Source: Ectobius pallidus (taxonomy: Eukaryota; Arthropoda; Insecta; Blattodea; Ectobiidae). Taken from it: a stretch of 64,000 nucleotides of DNA. The translations under genes and the position numbers were made by a program. Numbering within the stretch: position 1 is the stretch's first letter; every line of letters begins with the position of its first letter. Location of the stretch: NCBI GenBank assembly GCA_964059195.1, contig CAXKWD010000004.1, positions 117,941,938 to 118,005,937 of the forward strand. Reading direction: 5' to 3'. The notes under the pieces are model-generated. The model saw only the letters and a list, made by a program, of their open reading frames with translations. It ran no database searches and was not told the DNA's origin. Shown in pieces: positions 23,689 to 35,887 of this stretch.

Positions 23689-24647
23689 CTTGTTATTACT
23701 GGCGTATTATTATTAACTTTTTCTCAGCATATTTATCATTGCCATCAATGTAGAGCTGTAATTGAAACGAAATTCCTTACAAGTTATTCCACCTTGAACA
23801 AATTCTTCTTAGAGCTCTGACGAGGAACTCTGAGCTCATTTCTTGCCTCATTAATCACTCCTCCTTAGACAGGTATATCTTTTCGGACTGAATGAAGAGT
23901 ATCTGCTTCCTTCAGTAAGAACGCCATGAACTGGTAGTCGTGAAGATCAAATTAAATATAGACCTACATAATGGTAATGGTCATTTCGGTGAGTCTGGAA
24001 CTCGATGTGATCCACATATTTTCCCCGAATAAAAAAGTAATCTAGATAGCAGAAAGATAAAAGGCTCTCTACAAGATTTTCCTTGAACTGGAGAATCAAC
24101 GGTATTACGTATGTTCCGTTGCATAGGCCTAACATACTGTGGGTATGTTAATTTTTTGGGATAAATAACTTGGAAAGAAAATAACCAAATAAAGTACAAA
24201 TCATATTTTACCCCATCCTTAAGAATTGTGAAGATTTTTAATGCTGGGATTGTTGAAGTGACAGCCTTCCTGTAAAGCACTTTTAAAATGCATAAGACTA
24301 TACCCGATAGCTACATTTTCAGCAGAATTGAACTAGATAGTAGATTAAATAACCGGAAGAACCTCAGAAGTCATGATCGAAAGGTACTAGTTCCAATACT
24401 ATAGGCTATATTAATCAAGTTCTTAACAGCCATCAAAGGAGAATGCTTGCTTAGTTGATGACATTAAGCCTAACCATACAATCATCGATAATATAATACA
24501 ACTGGAAGCAGTGATTGTAGCATGCATGTCGAAAGTTCATAGTTTGTAGTTAGGCTACTAGTTATCAAGTTGGTAATCTCTACCTCATAGTTAATAACTT
24601 AAGCTTTCGGACACTGCCAAGTATTACATACATCTTTTTATCATTAA
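23689..24647. other. AT-rich spacer
   Basis: No recognised gene. A 99-codon minus-strand frame at 23981-24280 has no recognisable motif. Confidence 0.5.
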
Positions 24648-24649
24648 TA

Positions 24650-25321
24650 CGAGGCGTGTTTTTATAGCAAGTGCCGATATAACTGAACATTATTTGCCAA
24701 ATACTTATATATCATACATTACCTTACACCTAACCTACTTCTCCACACAGTCGCCGCCGTTAATGAGGTACTTATAACGGGAAACCAGTTTTTGGATGTC
24801 TTCGTCAAAGAATGATGCCGCCTGTGATGGACGCAAAGTCTGTACTTCTTGTTTCACAACATCATTATCGTTGAAATGTTTTCCATCAAGAAATTGCTTC
24901 AGATAAATAAACAGACGGAAATCGCTTGGTGCTAAATCCGGGGTGTAAAGAGGGTGGTCGAATTGTTCCCAACCAAATGATGCGATCAGATCTTGCACAT
25001 TTTCTCGACCTTCCTTAAACTGTCTAACCCACTTCATAATTCCATCACTCACACAATTTATTGGCTATGTATGTGTGCTGGCGTAACATTTCTCTCATTC
25101 CAAAAACGAATCACTGATCAGACTTCACAGTCGGAGGGTCGTTTGAATGTTTTGAACATTTCGAAACGCTCCAACAATAGGAAAACACCAAGTGACGATC
25201 TCTCATAGTTGCGCCTGACTTCCTAATTAATGGAGGAAGTGAGCGGGCATGCTCAAAATCATGACTGCAACGTTTCAGCGGCAAAATATTTAAACGATGC
25301 TTACTTTAAAAACACGCCTCG
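24650..25321 (-). mobile_element. Internally deleted mariner transposon
   Basis: Terminal inverted repeats begin CGAGGCGTGTTTTTA at both ends and stay similar for about 30 bp. Each end abuts a TA dinucleotide (24648-24649 and 25322-25323), the standard Tc1/mariner target duplication. The 672-bp length is about half that of a full mariner because the middle of the transposase is missing. Confidence 0.85.
24735..25159 (-). pseudogene. mariner transposase, internal deletion and frameshifts
   Basis: On the minus strand the protein starts at 25159 (MFKTFKRPSDCEV) and shows the N-terminal helix-turn-helix region up to MKWVRQFKEGRENVQD, broken by stops and shifts near 25060-25120. At about 24990 it jumps directly to the C-terminal catalytic part: FGWEQFDHPLYTPDLAPSDF with the third catalytic Asp, GKHFNDNDVV and the end motif YLINGGDCVEK. 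The 105-codon open frame (24735-25052) spans that jump. The region with the first two catalytic Asp residues is lost, so the copy is dead, but both ends remain and it could once have been mobilised by an intact relative. Confidence 0.85.
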
Positions 25322-25323
25322 TA

Positions 25324-27607
25324 TTTCGGATCCTAGGCAAAAACAAGAGTTTATTTAATTTACATAAATGAAATATTGAGTACTGCTCCACTTGAAAACA
25401 AAACACGGCACCTATGAGGTTAGGAATGAAAATACAATGAGCTTGTAAATGTAGCAGTCACATGATGTCTGTAAAAGGTACAGTAATGTAATCTAACCTC
25501 GCAACTTTAGGATTTGTTACATTGCTACATATCTTATGAGAAGAGTTTACAGCAGGGACTATAATGTCATAATTTGGCATGTTTAATTAAGGCACCCAGG
25601 CAGTAAAACTTTTGCTTGTGTATTCTCAGACCGCGCGGCGGGCGTCCTACAGATTATGTTGTCTTGCGTCTACAAAGATGTCAGAGAATGTAATTTTCCG
25701 CATGATATGCTCCGTGCTCCCACTTCTATGTACAAAGTACAGCATTCAATTTTCCAGCATTTTGCGGGATAGACTCGTCGGAGGGGCATATTTTTAGGGG
25801 CACAGTTTAATTCAGGAGTAAAATTAGCCTCATCTTTCCTCATAAAGATTGTATGTTTAATCTACAACTAGTAAAAAAAAAGTTTTGAGATCTGGCTTAC
25901 TAGAAGAATAAAAGGAAATTCTTCAACTCACAAGTTTTGGTTATATTACAAGTAAAAAAGTACACGTAAGTTCGATATTTCATATCGGGGAAAGCTATAG
26001 TTTCTAAGCAGTAAATTACCTACTGATTTGAACTAATAAAGGTTTAAACTTTCATTGTTAAAATTTAACTAATGAAGAAAAATTATCATGTGCTTACTTA
26101 AGTATTTACGCAGCATTTCATCACCGCTTATATCTCGTCTCTCGTCTCTCGTCTGCCTTCGGACCGACAGAGGATCATAACGTTATTACGATGGTTTCAT
26201 CATGTCTAGAGTTTCACGAGCGCGGAAACCATGTCCGACAAAGATTAAAACTTGAATGAAATTTAGTAAGGCTGATCTAACTTAGTACAAGTTAAATATT
26301 AATAAAGTACGGACTAAAACCTACTAATATGGAATCATATGGTTATCGATTCTTAAACGTGTAATCACAGTGAACATCATCTGACTATTTAGGTCACGAA
26401 TCGGTGACCAATTCAGTAAAATAATAGGCCTATGAGAAATTTCCACCAATCGGAGATGTCTTTCGTCACTTTTTTAATGCAAAATCGCAAGGACTGAGCA
26501 TTGAAACATCTTCATATGTGTAACTTCTTCGATAAAAACAATTATTAAACACAGGGCTTGGGTATGTATTAATTTATAAACAGCTTATGAGCCAAAGGAG
26601 AGATGAAAATGAAGTACAATTTAATGTGTGGTGAAGCATTATAAATATATTGTAATAACAAATAGAACTATAATATTAAAAACATTAATATATTTCATAA
26701 AACTAGATTGCGTAATTGTAAAGCATTGAAAGCAAACAATAAAAGTTAACTTTTTTTGTGAAAGTTCTAACACTGATAAACGAATCCGTGGTCTGTAAGG
26801 ATCCATGTACACTGAAATTGAAGCTATCATGAGAAGCAAATCTAAACATTTTGGAAAGGTATCTAAAGAATTCGCATTAATGACGTAAGAATATAAGTAA
26901 TAGGATATTAATTCCGCTGTTTTATTCGCTAAATAGTCACAATGCATGGACTATAAGAATTTTATTCGAGGTCCGGATTTTCACAAAATTAATTCATTTA
27001 TCGAAAGCAATTTATCGATAAATTCACACACCTCATTGTTACTTATGAAACACCTATAGCTGGATACTCTGTTTTCGATTTTCCTACACTCGGTATTTCG
27101 CATGTTCAGTCAATTAGGTTTTATTTTTCCTGTGCTTATACCGTTACTTCCGCAGGGAACTGTCTCTGTTTCTGCTATAGGCCTAGCACGTCAGTTAAGT
27201 AACAACATTGATAATGATAAGTATTATTTTGCATTATTCGTGAATAAATGTTCCTGGAATAAATATGTAAAAATGTCTTGAGTAAAAAGAAAATTTCTTG
27301 ATATGATGTTCAATGCCCACAGGATAGGGTTAAGTCTGTATTCTATGGCCAAAGGCATGAGTCGACTTCAGCCCATTGAACCACCCTGAAACTTAAATTC
27401 TACTTGTCTTTTAAATGAAGTTCAATAAAATAATTTCTGATAGGAGGATACATAAGGACCTTATACCATCCAAACAGCAAACTTTTCTTTTTAACACTGT
27501 TTTCTTTAATTTAAGTTACGATAGCTACCAAAGCAAGGTTTACATTACGTTTCGCTATTGCACATGAAAAATAGAGTAAATATGTGTAGAGCGAAGGCTA
27601 CTGTATA
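25324..27607. other. AT-rich spacer
   Basis: No recognised gene or repeat. The 102-codon minus-strand frame at 26639-26947 is hydrophobic and AT-driven, without recognisable motifs. Confidence 0.5.
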
Positions 27608-27639
27608 CCCCCCATCCCCCCCCCCCGTGGGAATTTCCG

Positions 27640-28990
27640 ACACATATATTTTTTTGTTGGTATTCCCATCTAGTTTCAGTTTTCAGTTGTTTGCCCCTTA
27701 TCAATTACAGCATTTACCCGGAAACCCCGGAAATCCGGAGAAAATGAGTTTGTTTTAATTTTATTTTTGTTCTTTGCTCCTAATATGCCCAGGGAATTTC
27801 TGGCTCACATATTTTTTGTTGGTATTACCATCTAGTTTAAGTCTTCAGTTGTTTGCCCCTTATCAATTACAGCATTTACCCGGAAACCCCGGAAAACTAC
27901 GGAAATCTGGAGAAAATGAGTTTGATTTAATATTTCTTTGTTCTTTGCTCCTAATATGCCCAGGGAATTTCTGACTCACATATTTTTTGTTGGTATTGTC
28001 ATCTAGTTTAAGTTTTCAGTTGTTTTCCCCTTACAAATTACAACATATCCCCGGAAAACCCGAAAAACCACTTTTATACGGAGAAAATGACAATGTTTTG
28101 TTTTTTAAATCTTTGTTCTTTGCTTCTAATATTCAAAGGGAATTTCTGAATCATATGTTCTTTTGTTGGTATTGCCATCCAGATTAAGGTTTCAGTTGTT
28201 TGCCCCTTATCAATCACAGCAAATCCCCAGAAAACTCCGAAAACCATGGAAACCCGGAGAAAATTACTTTGTTTTAATTTTTTAAATCTTAGTTTTTTAC
28301 TTCTAGTATTCAAAGAGAATTGGTGACTAATATGGTTTTGTGTTGGTATTGCCATGTAGATTAAGCTTTCAGTTGTTTGCCCCTTATCAATTACAGCAAA
28401 TCCCCAGAAAACTCTGAAAACCACGGAAACCCGGAGAAAATGACTTTGTTTTAATTTTTTAAATCTTAGTTCTTTGCTCCTAGTATTCAAAGGGAATTAG
28501 TGACTAATATGGTTTTGTGTTGGTATTGCCATGTAGATTAAGGTTTCAGTTGTTTGCCCCTTATCAATTACAGCAAATCCCCAGAAAACTCCAAAAACCA
28601 CGGAAGCTCGGAGAAAATGCCTTCGTTTTAATTTTTTAAATCTTAGTTCTTTGCTCCTAGTATTCAAAGGGAATTGGTGACTCATATGGTTTTGTGTTGG
28701 TATTGCCATGTAGATTAAGGTTTCAGTTGTTTTCCCCTTATCAATTACAGCATATCCCCGGAAAACTCCGGAAACCTAAAAAATCCGAAGAAAATGAGTT
28801 CGTTTTAATTTTTTAAAAACCTTTGTTCTTTGATCCTAATATTCCCAGGGAACTTCTGACTTACATTTTTTTTTTGTTGGCATTGTAATCTAGATTAAGG
28901 TTTCAACTGTTTGCCCATTATCAATTACAACATATCCCCGTAAAACCCGGAAAACCACGGAAATCCACAGAATTTCTAGAACTCGGCACT
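27640..28990 (+). repeat. Left arm: eight tandem units of about 177 bp
   Basis: Each unit carries in order TTGTTGGTATTGCCAT, TTCAGTTGTTTGCCCCTTAT, CAATTACAGC, a CCCCGGAAAACCCCGGAAAA-like block, GGAGAAAATGA, an AT-rich stretch and TTTGTTCTTTGCTCCTAATA with GGGAATTTCTGA. The TTGCCCCTTAT anchor falls at about 27693, 27855, 28026, 28202, 28379, 28556, 28733 and 28913. Inner units have period 177 (59 codons), so frames through them stay open; the resulting 70- and 138-codon minus-strand frames are by-products. Confidence 0.9.
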
Positions 28991-29310
28991 TGTGAACTAC
29001 GGTAACTGAAACCGTTATTGCGAAGTAATTCTTCTGCTTCAAGTGTGTCCCTTGCAGGTTCAGAAGGGTGAGTATATGGACTACGAGATATCTGCCATAA
29101 TTGTTAATGGTCACATGCAAAGAAAAGGGGAATCATATCTTCTAAACATGCCAAGTGTAAGTCAAAGTTGTTTTCTTTAGTTGCTCGCTGAAATCTCAAA
29201 ATCAATGACACTTTGTCCATATTACCATTCCAAAATTGTGCTGTTTTACCGAATGTCCCTTCTCTAACTTCAGTCAAGAAAGTTTGGTAGTGACTGTGGA
29301 AGGTTTGCTA
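28970..29310 (-). pseudogene. Coding remnant in the core of the foldback element
   Basis: On the minus strand a frame of about 65 codons without a stop (about 29310 down to 29116) reads through REGTFGKTAQFWNGNMDKVS and RATKENNFDLHLACL to FFACDH. It is continued in another frame by INNYGRYLVVHIL. From memory, proteins with a GTFGKTAQFW-like and a Y(A/G)RY-like motif occur as repetitive hypothetical genes in many animals, but I cannot name the family or its function with confidence. The frameshift and lack of a start make it non-functional. It may be what is left of the element's own protein or of a captured sequence. Confidence 0.4.
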
Positions 29311-29389
29311 AGATAAATTAATTATCATTCACAGATGTCAAATTAGAATATGAAGTGTGTTCTGTCAGGTTTCCAATCGCCTTCATTCC

Positions 29390-30545
29390 TTCAGCATCAG
29401 GATTTTTTCCAGTATTCTTTGTCATGCTGTAATTGGTAAGGGGAAAACAACTGAAACCTTAAACTATATGGCAATAGCAACAAAAATTATGTGATTCAGA
29501 AATTCCCTGGGAATATTAGTATCAAAGAGCAAATATTTTTAAAAAAATAAAACAATCTCATTTTCTGCGGATTTTCTTGGTTTTCAGGGTTTACGTGGAT
29601 ATGCTGTAATTGATAAGGGGAAAACAACTTAAACCTTAAACTAGATGGCAATACCAACAAAAAACATGAGTCAAAAATTCCCTGGGAATATTAGGAGCAA
29701 AGAACAAAGATTTTAAAGAAATTTTTAAAAAGTCAATTCCTCCGGATTTCCGTGGTTTTCGGAGTTTTCTGGAGATATGCTATAATTCATAAGGGGCAAA
29801 CAACTGAAACCTTAATCTACATGGCAATACCAACACAAAAACATACGAATCATAAATTCCCTTTGAATATTAGGAGCAAAGAACAAAGATTTAAAAAATA
29901 ATACATAGTAATTTTCTCCGTATATACGTGGTTTTCCGGGGTTTCCGGGGATATGCTGTAATTGGTAAGGGGCAAACAACTGGAACCTTAATCTATATGG
30001 GAATACCAACACAAAAACATATGGTTCACCAAATCCCTTTGAATACTAGGAGCAAAGAACTAAGATTTTTAGAAAATAAAACGAAGTCCCTTTCTCCGGA
30101 TTTCCGTGGTTTTCAGTGTTTTCCGGGGATATACTGTAATTGATAAGGGGCAAACAACTGAAACCTTAATCTAGATGGTAATGCCAACAAAAAACATGTA
30201 AGTCAGAAATTCCCTTTGAATATTAGGTGCAAAGAACAAAGATTTAAAAATAAAACATAGTAATTTTCTCCGTATATACGTGGTTTTCCGGGTTTTCCGG
30301 GGATATGTTGTAATTTGTAAGGGGCAAAGAACTGGAACATTAAACTAGATGCCAATACCAACAAAAATGTGTGAGTCAGAAATTCCCTGGGGATATTAGG
30401 AGCAAAGAACAATGAAAAATTAAAACAAATTCATTTTCTGCGAATTTCCGGGGTTTTCCGGGGTTTCCGGCTAAATGCTGTAATTGATAAGGGGCAAACA
30501 ACTAAAATCTTAAACCAGATGACAATACCAACAAAAAAATAAATG
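29390..30545 (-). repeat. Right arm: seven tandem units of about 175 bp, inverted
   Basis: The same unit as in the left arm in reverse complement. The ATAAGGGG anchor falls at about 29438, 29616, 29790, 29968, 30146, 30319 and 30489. The outermost unit matches the outermost left unit best, including the GTGGGAATTTCC end, while units within each arm differ by substitutions and small indels. Confidence 0.9.
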
Positions 30546-30577
30546 TGTCGGAAATTCCCACGGGGGGGGGGGGAGGG

Positions 30578-32344
30578 TTTCATATTGGTAGCCCATGGTC
30601 TAGTGATTTTGGTTGATTGTTGAACGACGAAACAGGGGAGTATTTCGACTATTAAAAAATACTTAATTTACAGAAAACTATTTAAAGATAATAAAATATT
30701 AATTTCTAATTATGACGTAAATCATCCAATTTCGCGAGTATAAGTAAAGAATTGTGAACGAATGCACATATTAAATCTGCCGCTTGTAATTCAGACTAGA
30801 GTGTTAGGCCTATAAAGCGCGTTTCAAACAAATTGGAAACATGTTAATCTACATGTTTTAATCCTTTATTATTATTGTTACTATTTTCTATACGGGAAGT
30901 GTCCTGGTCTCTACCTACGATTCCTGACGATTCCTGATGATCCATTGTTCTCTCACAGTCCGCATGATCTCTGAATTGTACAGCGTGTCCAGAAATTGGT
31001 ACCTATTTTGTTGAGTGATTTTACTGGCATAGTATTTCATGGTATATGTTTGTTACACATTACTTTCAACATTTTCTCCACCTTAACATCGTGATTCGCT
31101 TCCCTTCTTTCGATAGTGACTCGAACTGAATCATTACGGCAGCGGCAGCTGTTTCAGAACTCTCACAATGTGGCAATGGATCGGGTAAACGCGCTTTTCT
31201 TAGTTATCATACAAAGCAGTCTCTAAGCATGAGGACCTGGGAACGTGCCATCCACTTCTGGGATCTATGTATCTAACATGCATAATATTTTGTCTGTGAA
31301 TCCATCCTGATGGAATTGCAATCAAATTTCATCCGAATGTCATCATGCGATGACTCCTATACCTTCAAAATTACAATAGCTAACCTCTTCAGGATGCTGA
31401 ACAATATGTATATTCATTTAGAAGTAACAAAATAGCTATTTATGTATCAGGTACGCAAAATAACGCTTTAGCGGGCGAATATAGTATTTCGACCGAGGCC
31501 GAAATATTGGATGAGTCTGCTATAGCTTTTGCGTACGTGGTGCAAACAATATTTTTTAGTAAAAGCTATGTTGGCTTAGGCCTATCTTTGTTATATTATT
31601 AAGTGTTCTGTAAAAAACATAGTAAAAATTCTCATTAACGAAAAGAAACAATGTTACCTTATATTTGTTGTTTTATGGTCAAGTATTTTGTTTCAAACGC
31701 TGTTATAAAAGCCTCGCTCAATTCGTTGACAGTTAACATCAAAGAAGTCGCCGCCGCTTGGAGTAGTTGCCACACTGCACAGTGTTAGTAAACAGAGCGG
31801 GAAGATGTAAATGCAGCAAAACACTTACGTGGCAATGACATTGAGCAATGAGAGAATTGGCAACACGAATTCAGTCAGCGGTTTCTTTTGAGAAAACCTT
31901 TTACAGTAACAACAAGCATTGTAATATGAGAACAAAGCCCGTCAACGTTATGAGTGAGGCGATGTGTTGCCAGTGCGACAAGCAGCTGTTTTAGAGAGCG
32001 TGTACTAAAAAAATAATTTAACTGCTGTCACAAAGTCAGTGCATGTTCTCCAGCAGAAATCACATAGTAAACATGAGCTTAGGCTATAGCCTTCAACAAA
32101 CCTGCAATGAGCTACCATATATACCTTACACCTAAAATATCTATTTCTGTAAATTATACTTATTTTCTAAACTAGCTGTCTTAAGATTAAAACTTAACGA
32201 TCGTTCTAACGTGGAGATATGGTACATGTATTTTTCTGCGATATATCTATATGAGATCCTTGGGGATCGATATAACCTACATATGAGGTATGTTAACGCA
32301 TTTAGGTGTGTTCATGTGTGTGTTTGTGGACGTGTGTGTACGTG
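30578..32344. other. AT-rich spacer
   Basis: No gene recognised. A string CAGCGTGTCCAGAAATTGGTA near 30980 resembles some mariner ends, but no partner end was found. Confidence 0.45.
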
Positions 32345-32650
32345 ACCGACTCTTTGATGCAGTTGGTGGTTTTGCAGACTATAGATTCCGTTCGGCCCGA
32401 GTTTGAACCCCGCTATCACTAAGATTTTTTCAGGTCGGAAAGCTAAAACGGGATGCATTCAACGCCGTAAAAGCTAAGGAACTGCATAACGAGGCAGAGA
32501 CTGCTGACAAGATGACCTTATTTGACGACCATGGAAATAAGCATACTGACTTGCATGCCATTCAATCCTGCAGTTTAACACATGAGTCGAAAGACGAAGG
32601 CTACTCCAGAAGATGCTTTGGTCGAACGGTAGGCTTTATCCCGTGATGTG
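32345..32650 (+). repeat. Diverged tRNA-derived SINE, related to family A
   Basis: Head with CCGAGTTTGAACCCCGC (B-box-like, about 32397) followed by a TTTTTTCAGGTCGGAAAGC-like block and, further on, GCATACTGACTTGCATGCC. That is the position and order of the GCATGCTGACCACATGCC block in family A. It is much more diverged than the other copies, so it is an old copy or a sister family. Confidence 0.45.
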
Positions 32651-33159
32651 TGCAACACCAAAGTATAGAATACTGTGTTTGAGAGTGTGTGAGTGCGTGA
32701 GTACCAGTCTATGAGAAATGTAAGTGTTTAGTGAATGAGAGGGAGAGTTGCAGAGAGAAAGAGAGAGCGAGCTAGAGAGAGATGAAATGGATGAAAGGAT
32801 ACTGGTAGAGACAGAGTAATGAATAGTAAATTGATTAAATTTTCGCGCTGACGAAGCTCAACCTCCCAGTCACGGCATGGGACGGACGCGACAACAAGGA
32901 TCGTAATATGCTAAATATACACTAGGGTGGATATTACTCTACATTTTCACGCAAGTCCATAACAAGCTTCAGTGCAACATTGGGTTAACTCGTAATTCTC
33001 GATTTATTACTTATTATAACTAATGTATGTCGTCGATGAGAGTGCTTTGTGGCTTGTCTCCACATTATGATTTGTGATGATTTACAAATTATGCTGTTAA
33101 TCTTTATCCTGCATTCTTTATACTAACTGGTGCCTGGATGATAGACACTGCCAGTTTAT
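32651..33159. other. Spacer with GA-rich simple repeat
   Basis: Interrupted GAGA repeat at about 32738-32785. No gene found. Confidence 0.5.
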
Positions 33160-33230
33160 TTATTTAACCTGGCGGAGTTAAGGCCATAAGGCCTTCTCTA
33201 CCAGTCTGACAGGGAGAGACCATGAAATAC
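33160..33230 (-). repeat. 3' end of the CR1-group retrotransposon (solo)
   Basis: Read on the minus strand: CTGGTAGAGAAGGCCTTATG, GCCTTAACTCCGCCAGGTT and a (AAAT)n tail. This matches the last bases of the element that ends at 17271, including both hairpin stems. No coding sequence is attached on the upstream side, so this is an extremely 5'-truncated copy. Confidence 0.7.
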
Positions 33231-34490
33231 AATGATAAAGGAAAATAAAAGACAAAAGTACATGAATCAGACATTAAATACAAAGAATATAAACATTATT
33301 TAATTTTGTTGTTTCTTTTAAAGTTCAAACCTTGTCATGGTTTTTCAGAAATATGAAAAAAAAATATATTGTTTGCCTTCGAGTTCTCGCTTGAAGCTAC
33401 ACGGCATTGTTTATTATTGTTGTTATTATTATTATTATTATGTCTGCTATAGGCCTACTGATATTACATACCTAAAAAGTACGGTTACATTTACATGTTT
33501 TATAAATATTTTTTCGTATTAACGGCATTTATAAGATGGAAAGAAATTACAAGAGAAATGCGAATGAAGTTATATTTATAAAAAAAAAAAATCTTCTTAT
33601 ACTTTAGAATCTAAAGGGAATGTGGTAACCAGAAACGAGTGTGATATTCAGGACAAGTATTGAGTAAACCGCCAGAGAAGAGTGGAGCCGTGCATATTCC
33701 CAGGATAATAGAAATTCGTATCGTGAGAATTAACAGAGACGATATAGAATACAGGAGGAAAGACGAAGTCCCAGAAGGCTAAGATAAAGGTGGGACGATT
33801 GGGGTCATGGCTGAAAATCTATTATATGCATATGAATAAATAAGTGACAAAGATCAGAAAGAACAAAAATCAGTTACTTTTAAAAATAAAATAACCTTTG
33901 TCGGTACTTTAATTTGTTTTTAACTAAAAAAATGTACCGTCAGGCTCGATGGAGCATGCAGTAAGGGTCGGATTTCTGTTCCAATTAATTAAATAAACAA
34001 ATTAAATGTTTGATTAATTTAAAGTTTGAAGTAAAAAAATAATGTTAAGTCAGTTGAGTCTTGCCTTACTGTTTTCCTTAGTTGCCATACTGCTCTACGA
34101 GTATTGTTAAAGTGTCAGGTTTATTTATGTTTATCGCCAGTGAATGCAGTGTTTAGTGATAAAATATATCACAAACTGGAGTGAAAATCACAAGTAAAGA
34201 TTAAACACTTTCGGATTTCTGATCAAGTTTTGTGTGTAGCTTTCGGCTATTCACGCGGGCGCGACATAAAGCTCATCTGAGGGAGGAACCAGGAACACAG
34301 CACACAGCTGGCGATACCTGTCAGAATGGACTTGTTTCTTTAAATGTAACAAGACAGTTGGTTTTATATTATTTTTAAAATACAGTAACGGTCACATTCG
34401 CATTTAAGTATCGTTCTTTCGTAACAAGTTAGGAATAATAATTAAATAATTAACATTAATAATTATTGATTTTTCTAAATATCTTGGAAT
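33231..34490. other. AT-rich spacer
   Basis: Contains a TTA simple repeat at about 33415-33440. No gene recognised. Confidence 0.5.
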
Positions 34491-34605
34491 TTACTGGGGG
34501 GGGGGGGCCCAGGCCCCTTCAGAAATTTTTTTTGGGGAGCGATACCACTGGCAATGTAACTTGGGGGGACAGAAAATGCCTTGCCCCCCCTAAGTCGGCG
34601 CCTAT
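34490..34605 (-). mobile_element. Possible hAT-type transposon end
   Basis: On the minus strand the text starts CATAGGCGCCGACTTAGGGG and runs into G/C-rich sequence ending in a 12-base run (34496-34507). Many hAT transposons have a CATAGGCGCCG-like start. No partner end or 8-bp duplication was found, so the call is tentative. Confidence 0.3.
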
Positions 34606-35639
34606 GGTGTCGAGTGTATTATGTCCCATAATACGTATACGAGTAAAGTTATTTGGAGCGATGTGGTGTGTACAGTCTAAAGAAATCCTTCAACTGGCGC
34701 TGAAGTAAATAAAACAAAACAAACCATTCCTCCTGTCAGATCGAAAACACCAGCGTTTAATGTTTCGCCTCCTCTTGTTCTAGACAGATTTAACCAGCGA
34801 AACATCTGAACAGGTGTTTGACTTCAGCGAGCTTTAAGCCCTATTCTTATTTTATGATGGATGTGTATAGAGACGTTAGAGAATCTCCACTTTAGTGACA
34901 TGGATAATCCGCCATGTTGCCGGATATAAATTCAACAGCGCGAACAAAAATCCTGATATAAAATGTATGACGTAATGCACAATGGCTGTGGGTAATAAGC
35001 TGGCTACAAATTTATGGGACGGGACAGCACATATGGGTCTCCTTGTTACAGTGATTTATTCATAATGAGCTTAGCAGGGGTTCAAGATATGCCTGTCTAT
35101 TTATGCTGAAAGGGTATTAAGGAGTTAGTAAAGTAAAACAGTGTAATCTCCCAGTAGACTGTAAGCAGGATGTAGGTTAATAAGATTTTTCTCTATTGGT
35201 CCCAATGGAAATAGATAAATACTGGCGTATAAAAATTCTGCAGATCTTAGGCCAGATTTCTTATTTTTTCAATAGCTGTGTAAGGTGTACTCTGCAAAAT
35301 TCGTTGTTCATCTGGATTTCTTGAAATTCTGATTGTGGTATTTTGTCTGTCCAATACAGAATTAAGAACTTTGTAATATAGTCAAAAGTTTCCCTCGGTT
35401 AATTTCATGGTAATTGACTGATAAATAATTTCCCAAAATTAGTTCTAAAAACCATAAAAGTCTTTTTCTCTCCTTTTAGTCATTTGTGTTATCTGTTGTA
35501 TTATTCTCGTATTTTATATTTGTATTCTTTATATTTAATGTTTGTTTCTTGTGTTCATTTATTTCATTTCTTGCCTAGAGAGAGATAAAGAGAGAGAGAG
35601 AGAGAAAGAGATATTTGTTATTGTGGTATTTCATGTTTT
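34606..35639. other. AT-rich spacer
   Basis: No gene recognised. The GA-rich stretch at 35576-35612 and the text before it may belong to the 3' UTR of the solo CR1-group copy that follows. Confidence 0.45.
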
Positions 35640-35705
35640 CCCACTGGCTGAGTGGTGGAGAAGGCCTTATGGCCAACTCCGCCAGGTTAAATACATAAAA
35701 TAAAA
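35640..35705 (+). repeat. 3' end of the CR1-group retrotransposon (solo)
   Basis: CACTGGCTGAGTGGTGGAGA, AGGCCTTATGGCC, CTCCGCCAGG and an (AAAT)-like tail match the terminal hairpin region at 17123-17171. The right half of the inner stem is shortened (GGCC rather than GGCCTT). Confidence 0.7.
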
Positions 35706-35887
35706 CATATTAAATGAAAAAGATTAGTAAATACGCTAAACTTGAGAATAAGGTGAGCGCCGCCTCAGCCGGGCACTACCGAGTGGGACCAAGTCTGCAA
35801 TGTCGCCAATATTACAAACATGACTACATGCCGATTGAATTCGGAAGATAAACGACGGTTGTAACTATGTTTTATGAAAGATGTGGA

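Larger units (their letters stand above)
27608..30577. mobile_element. Foldback-like element with long inverted arms of tandem repeats
   Basis: About 2.97 kb bounded by inverted termini: a C-run followed by CGTGGGAATTTCCGACACAT on the left, and the reverse complement of the same text followed by a G-run on the right. Each arm consists of directly repeated units of about 162-180 bp, eight on the left (27640-28990) and seven in opposite orientation on the right (29390-30545). The non-repeated core of about 400 bp keeps a decayed coding fragment. Very long inverted termini made of tandem repeats are the hallmark of Foldback and Galileo-type transposons. Whether this belongs to those groups or to another superfamily is open, and I could not define a target duplication next to the G/C runs. 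Confidence 0.7.

Noticed and set aside
28074..28709. 138- and 70-codon repetitive minus-strand frames
   Set aside because: Arise from the 177-bp tandem units, whose length is a multiple of three; no start signal or domain.
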